Assembly (NCBI RefSeq): GCF_900005615.1
Contig: NZ_LN832559.1
Coordinates: 224,501-288,500, forward strand
Direction: 5' to 3'
Source: Paracoccus aminovorans
Lineage (GTDB): Bacteria > Pseudomonadota > Alphaproteobacteria > Rhodobacterales > Rhodobacteraceae
Length of the DNA stretch: 64,000 bases
Within the stretch, counting starts at the first letter, position 1; the number at the start of each line of letters is the position of its first letter. The translations under genes were made by a program, and so were the position numbers. This document shows positions 15,664 to 24,403 of the stretch, in pieces. Under the pieces are notes generated by a model. It ran no database searches, was not told the origin of the DNA, and saw nothing but the letters and a program-made list of their open reading frames with translations.

Positions 15664-17981
15664 GCGACGACGGCATCCTGCATTTCAACCCGTGGATGGA
15701 CTTCAACGATGGGCCGCCGTCCGAGAACCCGTTCGGCTGCGACCCCGACCCCGAGCAGATCGCCGTCTTTCTCGACATCTTGTTCAGCTGGTGCGAGGGG
15801 CTGATCCCGCTCCGCGGCTTCGTCGACAAGGGTCAGGGCCGAGACGGCAAGCCGCACAATATCTGGATCGCGGCCGACGACAGCGCACCAGGGAAACTCG
15901 CGACCTTTGCCGCATGGGCCAACCGTGAAGGCGCTGCGGTTTATGTCATCCCCGGCACGGTCGAGGAACAGGGCCAGGCCCGCGCCGCTGACGTGCTGCA
16001 GATGCAGGCCATCGTCGTCGATCTCGACGCGGGCGACATCCCGGCCAAGCTGGACCATGTCACCCGCCACCTTGGCGCGCCGACGCTGATCATCGAGAGC
16101 GGCGGGCGGACGCCCGAGGGGGCGGCGAAGCTCCATGTCTGGTGGAAACTGACCGAACCCGCTGAGGGCGACGACCTGGTCACCCTGTGCCGCCTGCGCG
16201 GCGAGATCGCGGTGAAGGTCGGCGGCGACACGCATTTCCGCTCCGCGCACCAGCCGATCCGGGTGCCAGGCACCGTCTATCACAAGCACGGCCATCAACG
16301 CCTCGTGCAGATCCGCGAGCATCGCTCGGTCGAAGTGGATCTTGCCGATTTCGCCGAAAAGGTCGCCGACATGCCGCCGCTGCCCGGCGTAGGCTTCGCC
16401 AGCGACGTTGCCACACCAGCATCGAAGCCCGGCATCGATGCGGTGCTCACCACGCCGGTGCGCGAAGGCGCGGTTGACGACTGGTCCCGGTTCCAGGGGG
16501 CCAGCGCCGCCATCGGCCATTACCTGCGCCTGGTGCACGAGGGCCGCCTCGACCCCTTCGCGGGCTGGGAGGCGATCTGCGGCTACAACGCCGCCATGCT
16601 GCGCCCGTCCTGGCCGCTCGATCGGCTTCAGGCCGAATCCGAACGCCTCTGGGCGCTGCATGTGAAGCGCAACGGCCCGCCGCTCCTGCGCGCAGCCCCT
16701 GCCAATGCCCCGGCGAGCCCGCTGCCAACCTTCAGTCTCGGCGCGCTGCTGGACGACACGAGCCCCATGCCCGAGGACATCATCGGCCCCCGCGTGCTGA
16801 CGCCGGGCGGGCTCCTGGTGCTGGGCGGGGCGCCCAAGGTCGGCAAGAGCGACTTCCTGATCTCCTGGCTCGTCCACATGGCGGCAGGCGTACCGTTTCT
16901 CGGCTTCACGCCGCCCCGGCCGCTGCGCGTGTTCTATCTGCAGGCCGAAATCCAGTATCACTACCTGCGCGAGCGCATGCAGCAGATCGCGCTGTCTGCC
17001 GCCGTGATCGCCGCCGCGCGCGACACCTTCATCGCCACACCGAAGCTGAAGCTGCTGCTCGACGCGGAAGGCGTCGCCCGCGTGGCCGAGGCGATCCGGG
17101 CCGCATTCGCCGACGCGCCGCCCGACATCATCGTCATCGACCCGATCCGCAATCTCTTCGACGGCGGACCCGAGGGTGGTGGCGAGAACGACAACACCGC
17201 CATGATGTTCTTCCTGAAGGACCGGGTGGAGCTTCTCCGCGAGGCGCTGAACCCGGATGTGGGCGTCATACTCGCCCACCACACCCGCAAGGCCACCAAG
17301 CACCAGGTCAAGGACGATCCCTTCCTCGCGCTCTCCGGCGCCAGCGCGCTGCGGGGCTTCTACACCTCGGGGTTGATCATGCACCGGCCCGACGAGGACA
17401 GCACCGTCCGCAGGCTGGAAATCGAACTGCGGAACGGCCCCGCGCTGCCAGGCAAGCTGATCGACAAGGTGAAGGGCGAATGGGTCGAGCTGAACCCGCT
17501 GAACGAGCGCTTGGTACGCAAGGAGGTCGGCGCCAAACTCGATGCCGAACGGCTCCGCAAGCATGATGTCATCCTCGGCATGCTGCTGGATGAGGCGGCG
17601 AGCGAGCGCCTCTACACCGCCATGCAGTTCGCCGAGACCTTCGAGAACCGGGGCGGTCTGGGCAGCAAGCACACCATCCGTGAGCGCCTCAGCGTGCTGG
17701 CGACCAAGGGCTTCGTGAAGTTCCTGCGCGACCCCTCGGGGTTCGGCTTCCCCGTCACCCGGTCGCGGTTCGGCTACCTCTGCGTCGAGGGCATGCAGTT
17801 CGGCGCGCCCGTCGAGGAGGTCGATCCGGACACCGGCGAGGTCACTACCCAAGCCCGTTCGGTCCTGCCCAGCCACTTCAAGTGCCCCCAATCCGGGCTC
17901 TGCCTGCAGGTCGAGAACCCCGCCGTCTGGGTCTACCCGGAGGGGCTGGAGGACGACCTAACTCATATGAGTGAGGCCTGA
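15660..17981 (+). CDS. Primase-helicase fusion (RepB-type primase + RepA-type ATPase)
   Basis: A 773-residue protein starting at ATG 15660. Residues about 60-260 resemble RepB-type primases: an acidic VVDLDAGD strand at about 118 and the downstream SGGR...KLHVWW and HFRSAHQPIRVPGTVYHK segments. A RecA-like AAA_25 ATPase follows, with Walker A GGAPKVGKSD (about 389), Walker B IIVIDPIRN (about 490) and the AHHTRK sensor (about 538). The C-terminal 180 residues look like a winged-helix region. It is probably the replicative primase-helicase of the phage. The repeats right after it may be its origin. Confidence 0.75.
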   Translation: MSDDGILHFNPWMDFNDGPPSENPFGCDPDPEQIAVFLDILFSWCEGLIPLRGFVDKGQGRDGKPHNIWIAADDSAPGKLATFAAWANREGAAVYVIPGTVEEQGQARAADVLQMQAIVVDLDAGDIPAKLDHVTRHLGAPTLIIESGGRTPEGAAKLHVWWKLTEPAEGDDLVTLCRLRGEIAVKVGGDTHFRSAHQPIRVPGTVYHKHGHQRLVQIREHRSVEVDLADFAEKVADMPPLPGVGFASDVATPASKPGIDAVLTTPVREGAVDDWSRFQGASAAIGHYLRLVHEGRLDPFAGWEAICGYNAAMLRPSWPLDRLQAESERLWALHVKRNGPPLLRAAPANAPASPLPTFSLGALLDDTSPMPEDIIGPRVLTPGGLLVLGGAPKVGKSDFLISWLVHMAAGVPFLGFTPPRPLRVFYLQAEIQYHYLRERMQQIALSAAVIAAARDTFIATPKLKLLLDAEGVARVAEAIRAAFADAPPDIIVIDPIRNLFDGGPEGGGENDNTAMMFFLKDRVELLREALNPDVGVILAHHTRKATKHQVKDDPFLALSGASALRGFYTSGLIMHRPDEDSTVRRLEIELRNGPALPGKLIDKVKGEWVELNPLNERLVRKEVGAKLDAERLRKHDVILGMLLDEAASERLYTAMQFAETFENRGGLGSKHTIRERLSVLATKGFVKFLRDPSGFGFPVTRSRFGYLCVEGMQFGAPVEEVDPDTGEVTTQARSVLPSHFKCPQSGLCLQVENPAVWVYPEGLEDDLTHMSEA

Positions 17982-18190
17982 CTCATATGACAGCGCCAAC
18001 TGTGCACTCAACGAAATCAACGGGTTACGGGCAAATAAGAGTTAGGTCCCTGACTCATGCCCGAAGACTTCATGAAGTCTTATTCCGCAATGATTTCAGC
18101 CACTTGAACGCCTCGGAACAGTTAGGTGTCAAACCCCCATACTACGTATGGGAGGGCCACCCCACAGGGTTGGCCACTCCTCCCATACGT
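17955..18190. repeat. Repeat- and palindrome-rich region, possible phage origin
   Basis: 340 bp without a gene separate the primase-helicase from ruvC. It contains a direct repeat ACTCATATGA (17961-17970 and 17981-17990), an inverted pair GACCTAACTC/GAGTTAGGTC (17955-17964 and 18039-18048), a perfect 18-bp palindrome (18064-18081), and a hairpin with a 12-bp stem (18144-18155 with 18179-18190) plus an inner 5-bp stem (18155-18159 with 18171-18175). A shorter hairpin at about 18137-18152 would exclude the long one. This density next to a primase-helicase gene suggests a replication origin or a regulatory RNA. That is an inference. Confidence 0.5.
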
Positions 18191-18321
18191 CCGGGTCAGC
18201 CGCGCGCGCCGCCGCGACGGTCTGTTGTGCTTCCCGATCCGACGACGGCGGCCCCGTACCGCCAAGCACCAGACCGCCGTCGTCTTCCACCACCACAGGC
18301 CACCGGCAAAGGAGACCCATC

Positions 18322-18861
18322 ATGGCTCAGCCGACTCTGATCCCGAATTGCGACGGCGCAAGGTTTGAATCGCTGCCGCTCGACACGCCCCGCAACCGCT
18401 GCATCCTCGCGCTCGACCTCGGCACCTCGACCGGCTGGGCGATCCGTGGCCATGACGGCCTGATCACCAGCGGCACCGTCTCGCTGCGCCCCGGGCGCTT
18501 CGACGGGGGCGGCATGCGCTACCTGCGCTTCACCAACTGGCTGACCGAGATCGACCGGCTGTCCGGGCCCGTCGCCGCCATCTGGTTCGAGGAAGTCCGC
18601 CGCCACGCGGGCACCGATGCGAGCCACATCTACGGCGGCCTCATGGCCACGCTGACAGCATGGGCCGAACTGCGGGGCGTGCCCTACGAGGGCGTCCCGG
18701 TCGGCACGATCAAGCGCCACGCCGCGGGCAAGGGCAACGCCGACAAGACCGCCATGGTTGCCGCCGTCCGCGCCCGGGGCTTCAGCCCCGCCGACGACAA
18801 CGAGGCCGACGCCATCGCCATCCTGCTCTGGGCGATCGAGACGAACGGGGGTGTCGCATGA
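18322..18861 (+). CDS. RuvC-like Holliday junction resolvase
   Basis: A 179-residue RNase H-fold nuclease. The catalytic acids can be placed at Asp32 (LALDLGTSTGWA), Glu90 (IWFEEVRR) and Asp163 (NEADAIAIL), as in phage RuvC homologues. It would resolve branched DNA before packaging. GGAGA precedes ATG 18322, and the stop overlaps the next gene's ATG (ATGA). Confidence 0.82.
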   Translation: MAQPTLIPNCDGARFESLPLDTPRNRCILALDLGTSTGWAIRGHDGLITSGTVSLRPGRFDGGGMRYLRFTNWLTEIDRLSGPVAAIWFEEVRRHAGTDASHIYGGLMATLTAWAELRGVPYEGVPVGTIKRHAAGKGNADKTAMVAAVRARGFSPADDNEADAIAILLWAIETNGGVA

Positions 18862-19058
18862 GATGGCATCCCCATGGCTACGGCGGCCGACGCCGGGATC
18901 CCGAACAGGTCAAGCGCGAGGGCTGGCAGGAGCAGGGCGTTCTCGCGGTCTCCGCCGATGACGACCGCCTCACCTGGCCCGAGCGTGAACTCGTCCGCCA
19001 GCTCGGCGAGAAGCTTTACGGCCCGCGCCCTTCCGACAGGGAGGCGCGTCATGGCTGA
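18858..19058 (+). CDS. Small phage protein, unknown
   Basis: A 66-residue basic protein that begins MRWHPHGYGGRRRDPEQVKR and has LTWPERELVRQLGEKLYG near the end. Similar short proteins accompany ruvC in related phages. It overlaps ruvC by 4 nt and the next gene by 8 nt, so it is translated as part of the operon. Function unknown. Confidence 0.6.
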   Translation: MRWHPHGYGGRRRDPEQVKREGWQEQGVLAVSADDDRLTWPERELVRQLGEKLYGPRPSDREARHG

Positions 19059-19431
19059 TCGCGAATGGACCGCCGACTGCGTCGCCGATCATTTCGATGA
19101 GGCGTTCCGCACCCTGCGCAAGCTGCCGCCGGTGAAGGCGCAGGGCTACTTCAACACCTGGCCCGACATCGTGCGGACCAGCCGCGAGATCGCGGCGATG
19201 GAGCCGCAGCCGATGCGGGTCTGGCCCTCGGCCGCAGCGATCACACGGCTCGAGCAGACCTTCGACTGGGTGCTCTGGATCGAGGAGGCGGAACGCAAGC
19301 TGGTCTGGTCGCGCGCGGCCCGTGTGCCGTGGAAGCAGATCAGTGGCGAACTCGGTTGCGACCGCACCACCGCGTGGCGTCGCTGGCAACTGGCGTTGAC
19401 CAAGATCGCTGCGCGCCTGAATGCGCAGTGA
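19051..19431 (+). CDS. DUF6362-type HTH protein
   Basis: A 126-residue protein. The C-terminal half has a helix-turn-helix (PWKQISGELGCDRTTAWRRWQLAL) typical of the DUF6362 phage family. It is the last gene of the early replication block, followed by a terminator-like hairpin. Such proteins may regulate the switch to late genes; here that is inferred only from the HTH and position. Confidence 0.65.
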   Translation: MADREWTADCVADHFDEAFRTLRKLPPVKAQGYFNTWPDIVRTSREIAAMEPQPMRVWPSAAAITRLEQTFDWVLWIEEAERKLVWSRAARVPWKQISGELGCDRTTAWRRWQLALTKIAARLNAQ

Positions 19432-19499
19432 CTCCAATGTGTTGCAACACTTTTTCCTTCGACATCTGCAACAGATCCATGCTATTCCGAAGGCAAGAT

Positions 19500-19536
19500 G
19501 GGGAGAGTGCGCTGGAAAGCTCGCTCTCCCCTTTTG
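19500..19536 (+). terminator. Rho-independent terminator of the early block
   Basis: The stem GGGGAGAG (19500-19507) pairs with CTCTCCCC (19524-19531), followed by TTTT. It lies 68 nt after the last early gene. The rest of the 418-bp gap up to 19849 has no gene. It contains GGACCCCG/CGGGGTCC repeats and a CTGGAC...GTCCAG hairpin at about 19770-19790, possibly a packaging or regulatory site. Confidence 0.75.
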
Positions 19537-19849
19537 CGTTGATGGGGGCCTTCTGGACCCCGGTATCCAGCGAGAGTCCGGTCGGGGTCCAGCCCACGGC
19601 AGTTTCCGGTTCCTTCCGGGTGATATTCGTATGCTGGCGGGCGAAGCGCGGCACATCGCCAGCGACAGGGCCGGATTTTTGGGAAGCCACCCGGAAGCCG
19701 CTGCCTAGTAAACCCGCCTGAAACACCGCAAAATCAAACCCTTGAAGCTGGACACCCGTGGTGGCCGCTGGACCCCGCGTGGAGTCCAGTCTGGACGCCG
19801 GAGTCCGGAAGCCAGGGGTTTCCACCCTGATCCGAGGAATGACCCGACG

Positions 19850-21226
19850 ATGACGCTGAGCTTCGCCCCTGAGCGGATCGAGACCTGGCCGCTTGCGCGC
19901 CTTCAGCCCTACGCCCGCAATGCGAAGGCGCATGGCGCGGACCAAGTCGCGAAGATCGCCGCCAGCATGGCCGAGTTCGGCTGGACCGTGCCCTGCCTCG
20001 TCGGCGAGGACGGCGAGTTGATCGCGGGCCATGGCCGGGTGCTCGCCGCCACTCAGCTCGGGTTGACCGAGGCGCCGGTGATCGTGCTCGGGCATCTGAC
20101 CGAGGCGCAGCGGCGGGCTTATCGCATCGCGGACAACAAGCTGACCGAACTCGGGACCTGGGACGAGGCGCTGCTGTCGGCGGAACTGAACGATCTGCTG
20201 GCCGAGGATTTCGACCTGTCGCTGGTCGGCTTCTCCGACGGCGAACTCGACAAGCTGCTGGCCTACGTGCCGGAGGGGGACGGGGAAGAAGGTGGCGCCG
20301 GGGGCTCCGTGCCGCCGGTGACCATCCCAGAGCCGCCGCGCAATCCGGCGTCGCGCCCCGGCGATCTCTGGATCCTCGGGGACCACCGGCTGCTTTGCGG
20401 CGACAGCACCAGCGCTGCCGACGTGCGCCGCCTGATGAATGGCGAGCGCGCAATTCTGTTCGCGACGGACCCGCCGTATCTGGTGGACTACGACGGCTCG
20501 AACCATCCGACCCGGAACAAGGACTGGTCAGCGTCTTACGGCACCACGTGGGACGACAGTTCGCAGGGCGCGGAGCTCTACGACGGCTTCATCGCCGCGG
20601 CCGTGGCCGAGGCGATCACTGATGACGCGGCCTGGTACTGCTGGCACGCCTCGCGCCGCCAGGCGATGCTGGAGGCTTGCTGGGAAAAGGCCGGCGCTTT
20701 CGTCCACCAGCAGATCATCTGGGTGAAGGACCGCGGTGTCCTGACGCGGTCGCATTACCTCTGGAAGCACGAGCCTTGCTTCATGGGATGGCGCCGCCCG
20801 AACCGCCCGCCGAAGGTCGCCGAGGAAACGCTGCCCTCGACATGGGCGCTACCGTCCTTCGCCAAGGACGAACGCCCCGATCACCCGACGCCGAAACCCC
20901 TCGACGCCTTCGGCATCCCGATGCGCCAGCACGTCGCCCGCGGCGGGCTGTGCTATGAGCCGTTCTCGGGCTCGGGCTCGCAGATCATGGCGGGCGAGGC
21001 CAACGGCCGCCGCGTCTTCGCGATGGAAATCAGCCCGGCCTATGTCGATGTCGCCGTGGAGCGCTGGCAGGCCGAGACCGGCCGCGACGCGACCCTAGAC
21101 GGCGACGGTCGGACCTTCGCGCAGGTGAGAATCGAGCGGCTGGGCGACGATGCCGACGCACGGGCCGATGCGACGGACACGGACGCCGCCCCCGAACCCG
21201 CGCGAAAGCGCAAGACCGCCGCGTGA
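19850..21226 (+). CDS. ParB-domain DNA methyltransferase
   Basis: A 458-residue fusion. Residues 1-110 form a ParB/Srx-like domain (LQPYARNAKAHG, LIAGHGRVLAA, ADNKLTELG). A class beta amino-methyltransferase follows, with catalytic DPPY at about 206 and the AdoMet motif FSGSGSQIMAGE at about 372. Such fusions are common in alphaproteobacterial phages and methylate adenine-N6 or cytosine-N4 to protect phage DNA from restriction. The target cannot be told from the sequence. The last 25 residues are charged and disordered. Confidence 0.85.
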   Translation: MTLSFAPERIETWPLARLQPYARNAKAHGADQVAKIAASMAEFGWTVPCLVGEDGELIAGHGRVLAATQLGLTEAPVIVLGHLTEAQRRAYRIADNKLTELGTWDEALLSAELNDLLAEDFDLSLVGFSDGELDKLLAYVPEGDGEEGGAGGSVPPVTIPEPPRNPASRPGDLWILGDHRLLCGDSTSAADVRRLMNGERAILFATDPPYLVDYDGSNHPTRNKDWSASYGTTWDDSSQGAELYDGFIAAAVAEAITDDAAWYCWHASRRQAMLEACWEKAGAFVHQQIIWVKDRGVLTRSHYLWKHEPCFMGWRRPNRPPKVAEETLPSTWALPSFAKDERPDHPTPKPLDAFGIPMRQHVARGGLCYEPFSGSGSQIMAGEANGRRVFAMEISPAYVDVAVERWQAETGRDATLDGDGRTFAQVRIERLGDDADARADATDTDAAPEPARKRKTAA

Positions 21227-21227
21227 C

Positions 21228-22325
21228 ATGCATGACCTGGCTTTACCTTCCTCCGGACGCGCTTCCGGAGCCGGAGACGCATGCCTCTTCGGCCTCTCCC
21301 TCTGCTCCGGCGCAGGCGGGCTCGATCTCGGGCTTGTCCTCGCCATCCCCGGATATCGTGCTGTGGGCTATGTCGAACGGGAAACCTTCGCCGCAGCCAC
21401 TCTCGTGGCGCGGATGGAAGATGCGTCCCTGGATCGCGCGCCTGTCTGGGACGACATTGGCACCTTCGATGGCCGCCCGTGGCGCGGCGCGGTGGACATC
21501 GTCACTGCGGGCTATCCGTGCCAGCCGTTCTCCGTCGCGGGCAAGCGCCGGAGTACCGACGACCCGCGCCACCTCTGGCCCCATGTCGCCCGCATCATCG
21601 ACGAGGTCCGGCCGCCCTTCGTCTTCCTCGAGAATGTCGCCCATCATCTCCGCCTCGGCTTCCCCGAAGTCGCCGCAGGACTGGTCGTCATGGGCTACCG
21701 CCTTGCGGCAGGCCTCTTCACGGCGGCGGAAGTCGGCGCGCCCCACAAGCGCGAGCGGCTGTTCATCCTCGCCGTCCGAGAGGGGGACAAGTTGGCCGAC
21801 CCCGCGCGCCTGCTCTGGGACCCGGTCGAGTGGCGGGAACCGGACGGAGCTGCTGCGGCTCTGGCCGACGCCCCGGGCCAGCGCCAACGAGAACCGGCAG
21901 ACGAAGCCGACGCCCTCGCAGGAAGCCGGTCAGCACGGGATGAACCTTGCGACGACGGCTGCGATGTGGCCGACGCCGATGGCCAACGACGGCTGCAAGC
22001 CGAGCGCGGGCAACCGCCGCTCGGCCGACCTGACCCATTCTGCGGGGATGTGGATGACGCCGACGGCCCGCGATCACAAGGACGGAGCGACGACACTCGC
22101 GAACACGCCGGTCAACGGCCTGCTTGGCCGCCAAGTCCTGGTGACGCCGATGGCTGGGAACGATACCTGCGATGTGCGCCGAACCTTGAACCCGCTGTTC
22201 GTCGAGGCACTGATGGGCTGGCCCACCGGGTGGACCGGCTTCGCCTCTGTGGAAATGGAGTGGTGCCGCTGGTTGCGGCGCATGCGCTGCGAACTCTGGC
22301 AGCTGAATTGCTGGCCGATGATTGA
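21228..22325 (+). CDS. DNA cytosine-5 methyltransferase
   Basis: A 365-residue C5-methyltransferase. Motif I is LCSGAGGLDLG (about 25-35), motif IV AGYPCQPFSVAGK with the catalytic Cys (about 95), motif VI FVFLENVAHH (about 134), motif VIII KRERLFIL, and motif X RLRLCGNGVVPLVAA near the end. Between motifs VIII and X the frame becomes Ala/Asp/Arg-rich and low in hydrophobics. The same DNA in the +1 frame (about 21805-22338) also reads as a methyltransferase-like tail. Both possibilities are given as a separate entry. It is probably an anti-restriction methylase of the phage. Confidence 0.8.
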   Translation: MHDLALPSSGRASGAGDACLFGLSLCSGAGGLDLGLVLAIPGYRAVGYVERETFAAATLVARMEDASLDRAPVWDDIGTFDGRPWRGAVDIVTAGYPCQPFSVAGKRRSTDDPRHLWPHVARIIDEVRPPFVFLENVAHHLRLGFPEVAAGLVVMGYRLAAGLFTAAEVGAPHKRERLFILAVREGDKLADPARLLWDPVEWREPDGAAAALADAPGQRQREPADEADALAGSRSARDEPCDDGCDVADADGQRRLQAERGQPPLGRPDPFCGDVDDADGPRSQGRSDDTREHAGQRPAWPPSPGDADGWERYLRCAPNLEPAVRRGTDGLAHRVDRLRLCGNGVVPLVAAHALRTLAAELLADD

Positions 22326-22338
22326 GGGGGCGACATGA
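21805..22338 (+). other. Overlapping second frame with methyltransferase-tail features
   Basis: In the frame that ends at TGA 22336-22338, the last ~175 codons contain repeated WPTP/MWPTPMANDG/MWMTPTARDHKDG segments and then LNPLFVEALMGWPTGWTGF. These are hallmarks of the variable region and C-terminus of many phage C5-methyltransferases. Composition is balanced, unlike a shadow frame. The stop overlaps the next gene's ATG (ATGA, 22335-22338), the pattern used by neighbouring genes. The upstream part of this frame (21223-21800) looks like a Ser/Ala-rich shadow, so the tail would need a frameshift from the methylase frame or its own start. Confidence 0.55.
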
Positions 22339-22550
22339 AGCAGTCGCGCCTCATGTCGCTGGTCGAATCCGTCGCCAACGTGATCGTCGGCTATGGCGTC
22401 GCGGTGGCCACGCAGATCCTGATCTTCCCGGTCTTCGGGCTGCACACGACACTGGCCCAGAACCTGAAGATGGGCGCGGTCTTCACAGTGGTCAGCATCG
22501 CGCGGTCCTACGTCCTGCGGCGGCTGTTCGAACGGCTGCGGCGAGCCTGA
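22335..22550 (+). CDS. DUF7220-type small membrane protein
   Basis: A 71-residue protein with two hydrophobic stretches (about 10-32, VANVIVGYGVAVATQILIFPVFG, and about 43-58) and a basic C-terminus. This matches the DUF7220 family of small phage membrane proteins of unknown function. Its ATG overlaps the stop of the second frame over the methyltransferase gene. Confidence 0.7.
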   Translation: MKQSRLMSLVESVANVIVGYGVAVATQILIFPVFGLHTTLAQNLKMGAVFTVVSIARSYVLRRLFERLRRA

Positions 22551-22594
22551 TCCGGCGGCTGGCGGTCCGGCTCCTGCGCTGGTAGCCTTCAGGC

Positions 22595-22792
22595 ATGTCC
22601 GAAGGCTGGCAACATATCGAGATCAACGATCATGGGACCATCGTCGTCCTGCGTCCGATTTCGGACGAGGGACGGGACTGGCTTGCGGAGCATGTCGGCG
22701 AGCCGGAACCGGGTGGCATCTACACCTGCGAGCCGCGGATGGCGCAGGATATCCTGCAGGCCGCCGCCCGCGATCTGCTGTCGTGGCAATGA
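22595..22792 (+). CDS. Small acidic protein, unknown
   Basis: A 65-residue protein beginning MSEGWQHIEINDHGTIVVLRP. It has no recognisable domain and no strong ribosome binding site. The amino acid composition is that of a real protein, and the gene ends just before a terminator that faces it, so it is probably expressed in the early or middle phage region. Confidence 0.5.
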   Translation: MSEGWQHIEINDHGTIVVLRPISDEGRDWLAEHVGEPEPGGIYTCEPRMAQDILQAAARDLLSWQ

Positions 22793-22819
22793 AAAACCGC
22801 CGCCCGGTCGGGGCGGCGG
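22792..22819 (-). terminator. Terminator of the DUF3489 gene
   Basis: On the minus strand, a perfect 9-bp stem (22811-22819 with 22797-22805) and a 5-nt loop are followed by five T residues (22796-22792). It lies 23 nt after the DUF3489 stop and between two converging genes. Confidence 0.85.
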
Positions 22820-22841
22820 CGGTAGCAATCTTCTCGCGGCG

Positions 22842-23414
22842 TCAGGCGGCGGGAAGCCGATAGACCCGCCCGCGCCCCTCGACTTTCTCGGAGGTCACCT
22901 CGAGCCCGAGCTTCTTCTTCAGCGCCCCGGCCATCGCGCCGCGCACGGTGTGCGACTGCCAGCTGGTCGCGGCCATGATCTCCTCGATGGTCGCGCCCTT
23001 CGGCGCGCGCAGCATGGCGATCAGCGTGGCCTGCTTCGTCCCCTCGCGCGGCGTGCGCGCCTTGGGCGCGGCCTCCGGTTCGGTCGGGGTATTCGGCGAG
23101 GGCTCCTCGGAAGGCGCGTCCGTCGCGCCTGCAGGCGCGGTGTTCGCGTCCTCGGGCTCTATCCCGATGGCGGCGAGGCCTGCGTCGGTGGCGACGAGCG
23201 TGGTGCCGTGGCCATCGCCGGTTTCGCGCCACATGGGCTCGCCCTTGCGCAGGTCGGCATCGACTTCCTGCAGCAGGCCCTTGGCGAGCATCGCGCCGAC
23301 CACCTTGGCGGCGGCGCCACCCCGCAGGCTCTCGGGCAGCGGCAGGGCGATGCGGTCCTCGCGCTGTGCGGCGGCACTGAGAATGATTGCTTGAGTGTCG
23401 GAAAGCTTGGTCAT
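22842..23414 (-). CDS. DUF3489 protein
   Basis: A 190-residue protein. The N-terminal winged-helix-like region (LSDTQAIILSAAAQRED) and the C-terminal DUF3489 region (TKQATLIAMLRAPKGATIEEI, then WQSHTVRGAMAGALKKKLG) are joined by a Pro/Glu/Thr-rich linker (about 88-120). The C-terminal part is helix-turn-helix-like. DUF3489 proteins are widespread in alphaproteobacterial chromosomes and phages, and their role is unknown. It is transcribed against the phage genes, as repressors often are, so regulation is possible. Confidence 0.8.
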   Translation of the reverse strand: MTKLSDTQAIILSAAAQREDRIALPLPESLRGGAAAKVVGAMLAKGLLQEVDADLRKGEPMWRETGDGHGTTLVATDAGLAAIGIEPEDANTAPAGATDAPSEEPSPNTPTEPEAAPKARTPREGTKQATLIAMLRAPKGATIEEIMAATSWQSHTVRGAMAGALKKKLGLEVTSEKVEGRGRVYRLPAA

Positions 23415-23504
23415 CGTCGTCTCCCGTATCGGGGCGCGCGGAATGCGGGCCCTTCTACGAGGTCGAGCCCGCCAGTCGGCGGGCGGGACCGGGAGCGGGT
23501 CGTC

Positions 23505-23729
23505 TCACTCGGCGTGTTCGCCTTCGTGGAAGGCCATGTCGGTGATCTCGCGCAGCTTGGCGCGGTAGTGGTTCAGGGTGCCGACGTGGCCCCAGTTGAT
23601 CTCGTCGGGGTGGGTCTCGAAGTGGTCGGCGCTGAGGGCGGCGAGGCGTTCCAGCATCGCGTCGATCTCGGTCTTGGCGGCGATGAAGGCGTCGAGGGCT
23701 TTCGTGTTGTCGGTCGCGCGGCGGGTCAT
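23505..23729 (-). CDS. Small conserved protein, unknown
   Basis: A 74-residue acidic helical protein (ATG 23729, with GGAGCC upstream). The sequence DEINWGHVGTLNHYRAKLREI is its most distinctive part. It lies upstream of the DUF3489 gene on the same strand, with a 90-bp gap, so the two may share a promoter near 23.75-23.83 kb. Function unknown. Confidence 0.6.
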   Translation of the reverse strand: MTRRATDNTKALDAFIAAKTEIDAMLERLAALSADHFETHPDEINWGHVGTLNHYRAKLREITDMAFHEGEHAE

Positions 23730-23842
23730 CGTGGTGGCTCCTTGGGTCGAGTTGCATCGCTTCGTTGGAGTGACGTTCGCTCTGTCCGCCGCGCTTATCA
23801 ACGCGATAAGCGCATGAATCTGAATGATAATCGGAGCCGTCG

Positions 23843-24403
23843 ATGCAGGGCATGAGCGAGCGCCAGTACGCCGCGCACGTCGGGCTGTCGCGGGGCGCGA
23901 TCCAGAAGGCGAAGACCGCCGAACGGCTGGTCCTCTATCCCGACGGCAGCATCAACGCGGCCGAAAGTGATGTGCGGCGGGCGGAAACCACCGACCCATC
24001 GAAGACGCGCAAGCCGCCCGCGCCGAAGCTGAAGCCCGTCCCCGAGGCGGCGGTGGCCGCCGTCGGTGACACGCTCCGCGAACAGGGTCTGGCGGTGCCG
24101 GCGGTCGGCGGCGGCACGACCTTCCTGCAGGCGAAGACCGCGAACGAGGTGCTGAAGGCGCAGGAGCGGCGCATCCGGCTCCAGAAGCTGAAGGGGGAAT
24201 TGATCGAGCGTGCCCGGGCGCTGTCTCTGGTGTTTCGCCTGGCGCGGGAGGTGCGGGATGCGTGGGTGAACTGGCCCTCTCGGTCGTCGGCACTCATGGC
24301 GGCGGAATTGGGCGTGGAACCGGCCGCGATGCAGAAGGCCTTGGAAAAACATGTACGCGCCCACCTCGACGAACTTGCCGAGGTCCGGCCCGACTTCCGG
24401 TGA
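23843..24403 (+). CDS. Terminase small subunit
   Basis: A 186-residue protein with an N-terminal helix-turn-helix (SERQYAAHVGLSRGAIQKAK, 5-24), a Pro-rich linker, and a helical region with LKGELIERARALSLVFRLAREVRDAW that is typical of Nu1-like small terminase subunits of lambda-type phages. It recognises the packaging site and recruits the large subunit, whose gene overlaps it by 53 nt. Confidence 0.8.
   Translation: MQGMSERQYAAHVGLSRGAIQKAKTAERLVLYPDGSINAAESDVRRAETTDPSKTRKPPAPKLKPVPEAAVAAVGDTLREQGLAVPAVGGGTTFLQAKTANEVLKAQERRIRLQKLKGELIERARALSLVFRLAREVRDAWVNWPSRSSALMAAELGVEPAAMQKALEKHVRAHLDELAEVRPDFR

Noticed and set aside
15486..17891. 801-codon open frame on the minus strand
   Set aside because: Antisense shadow of the primase-helicase gene, which has clear Walker motifs on the plus strand.
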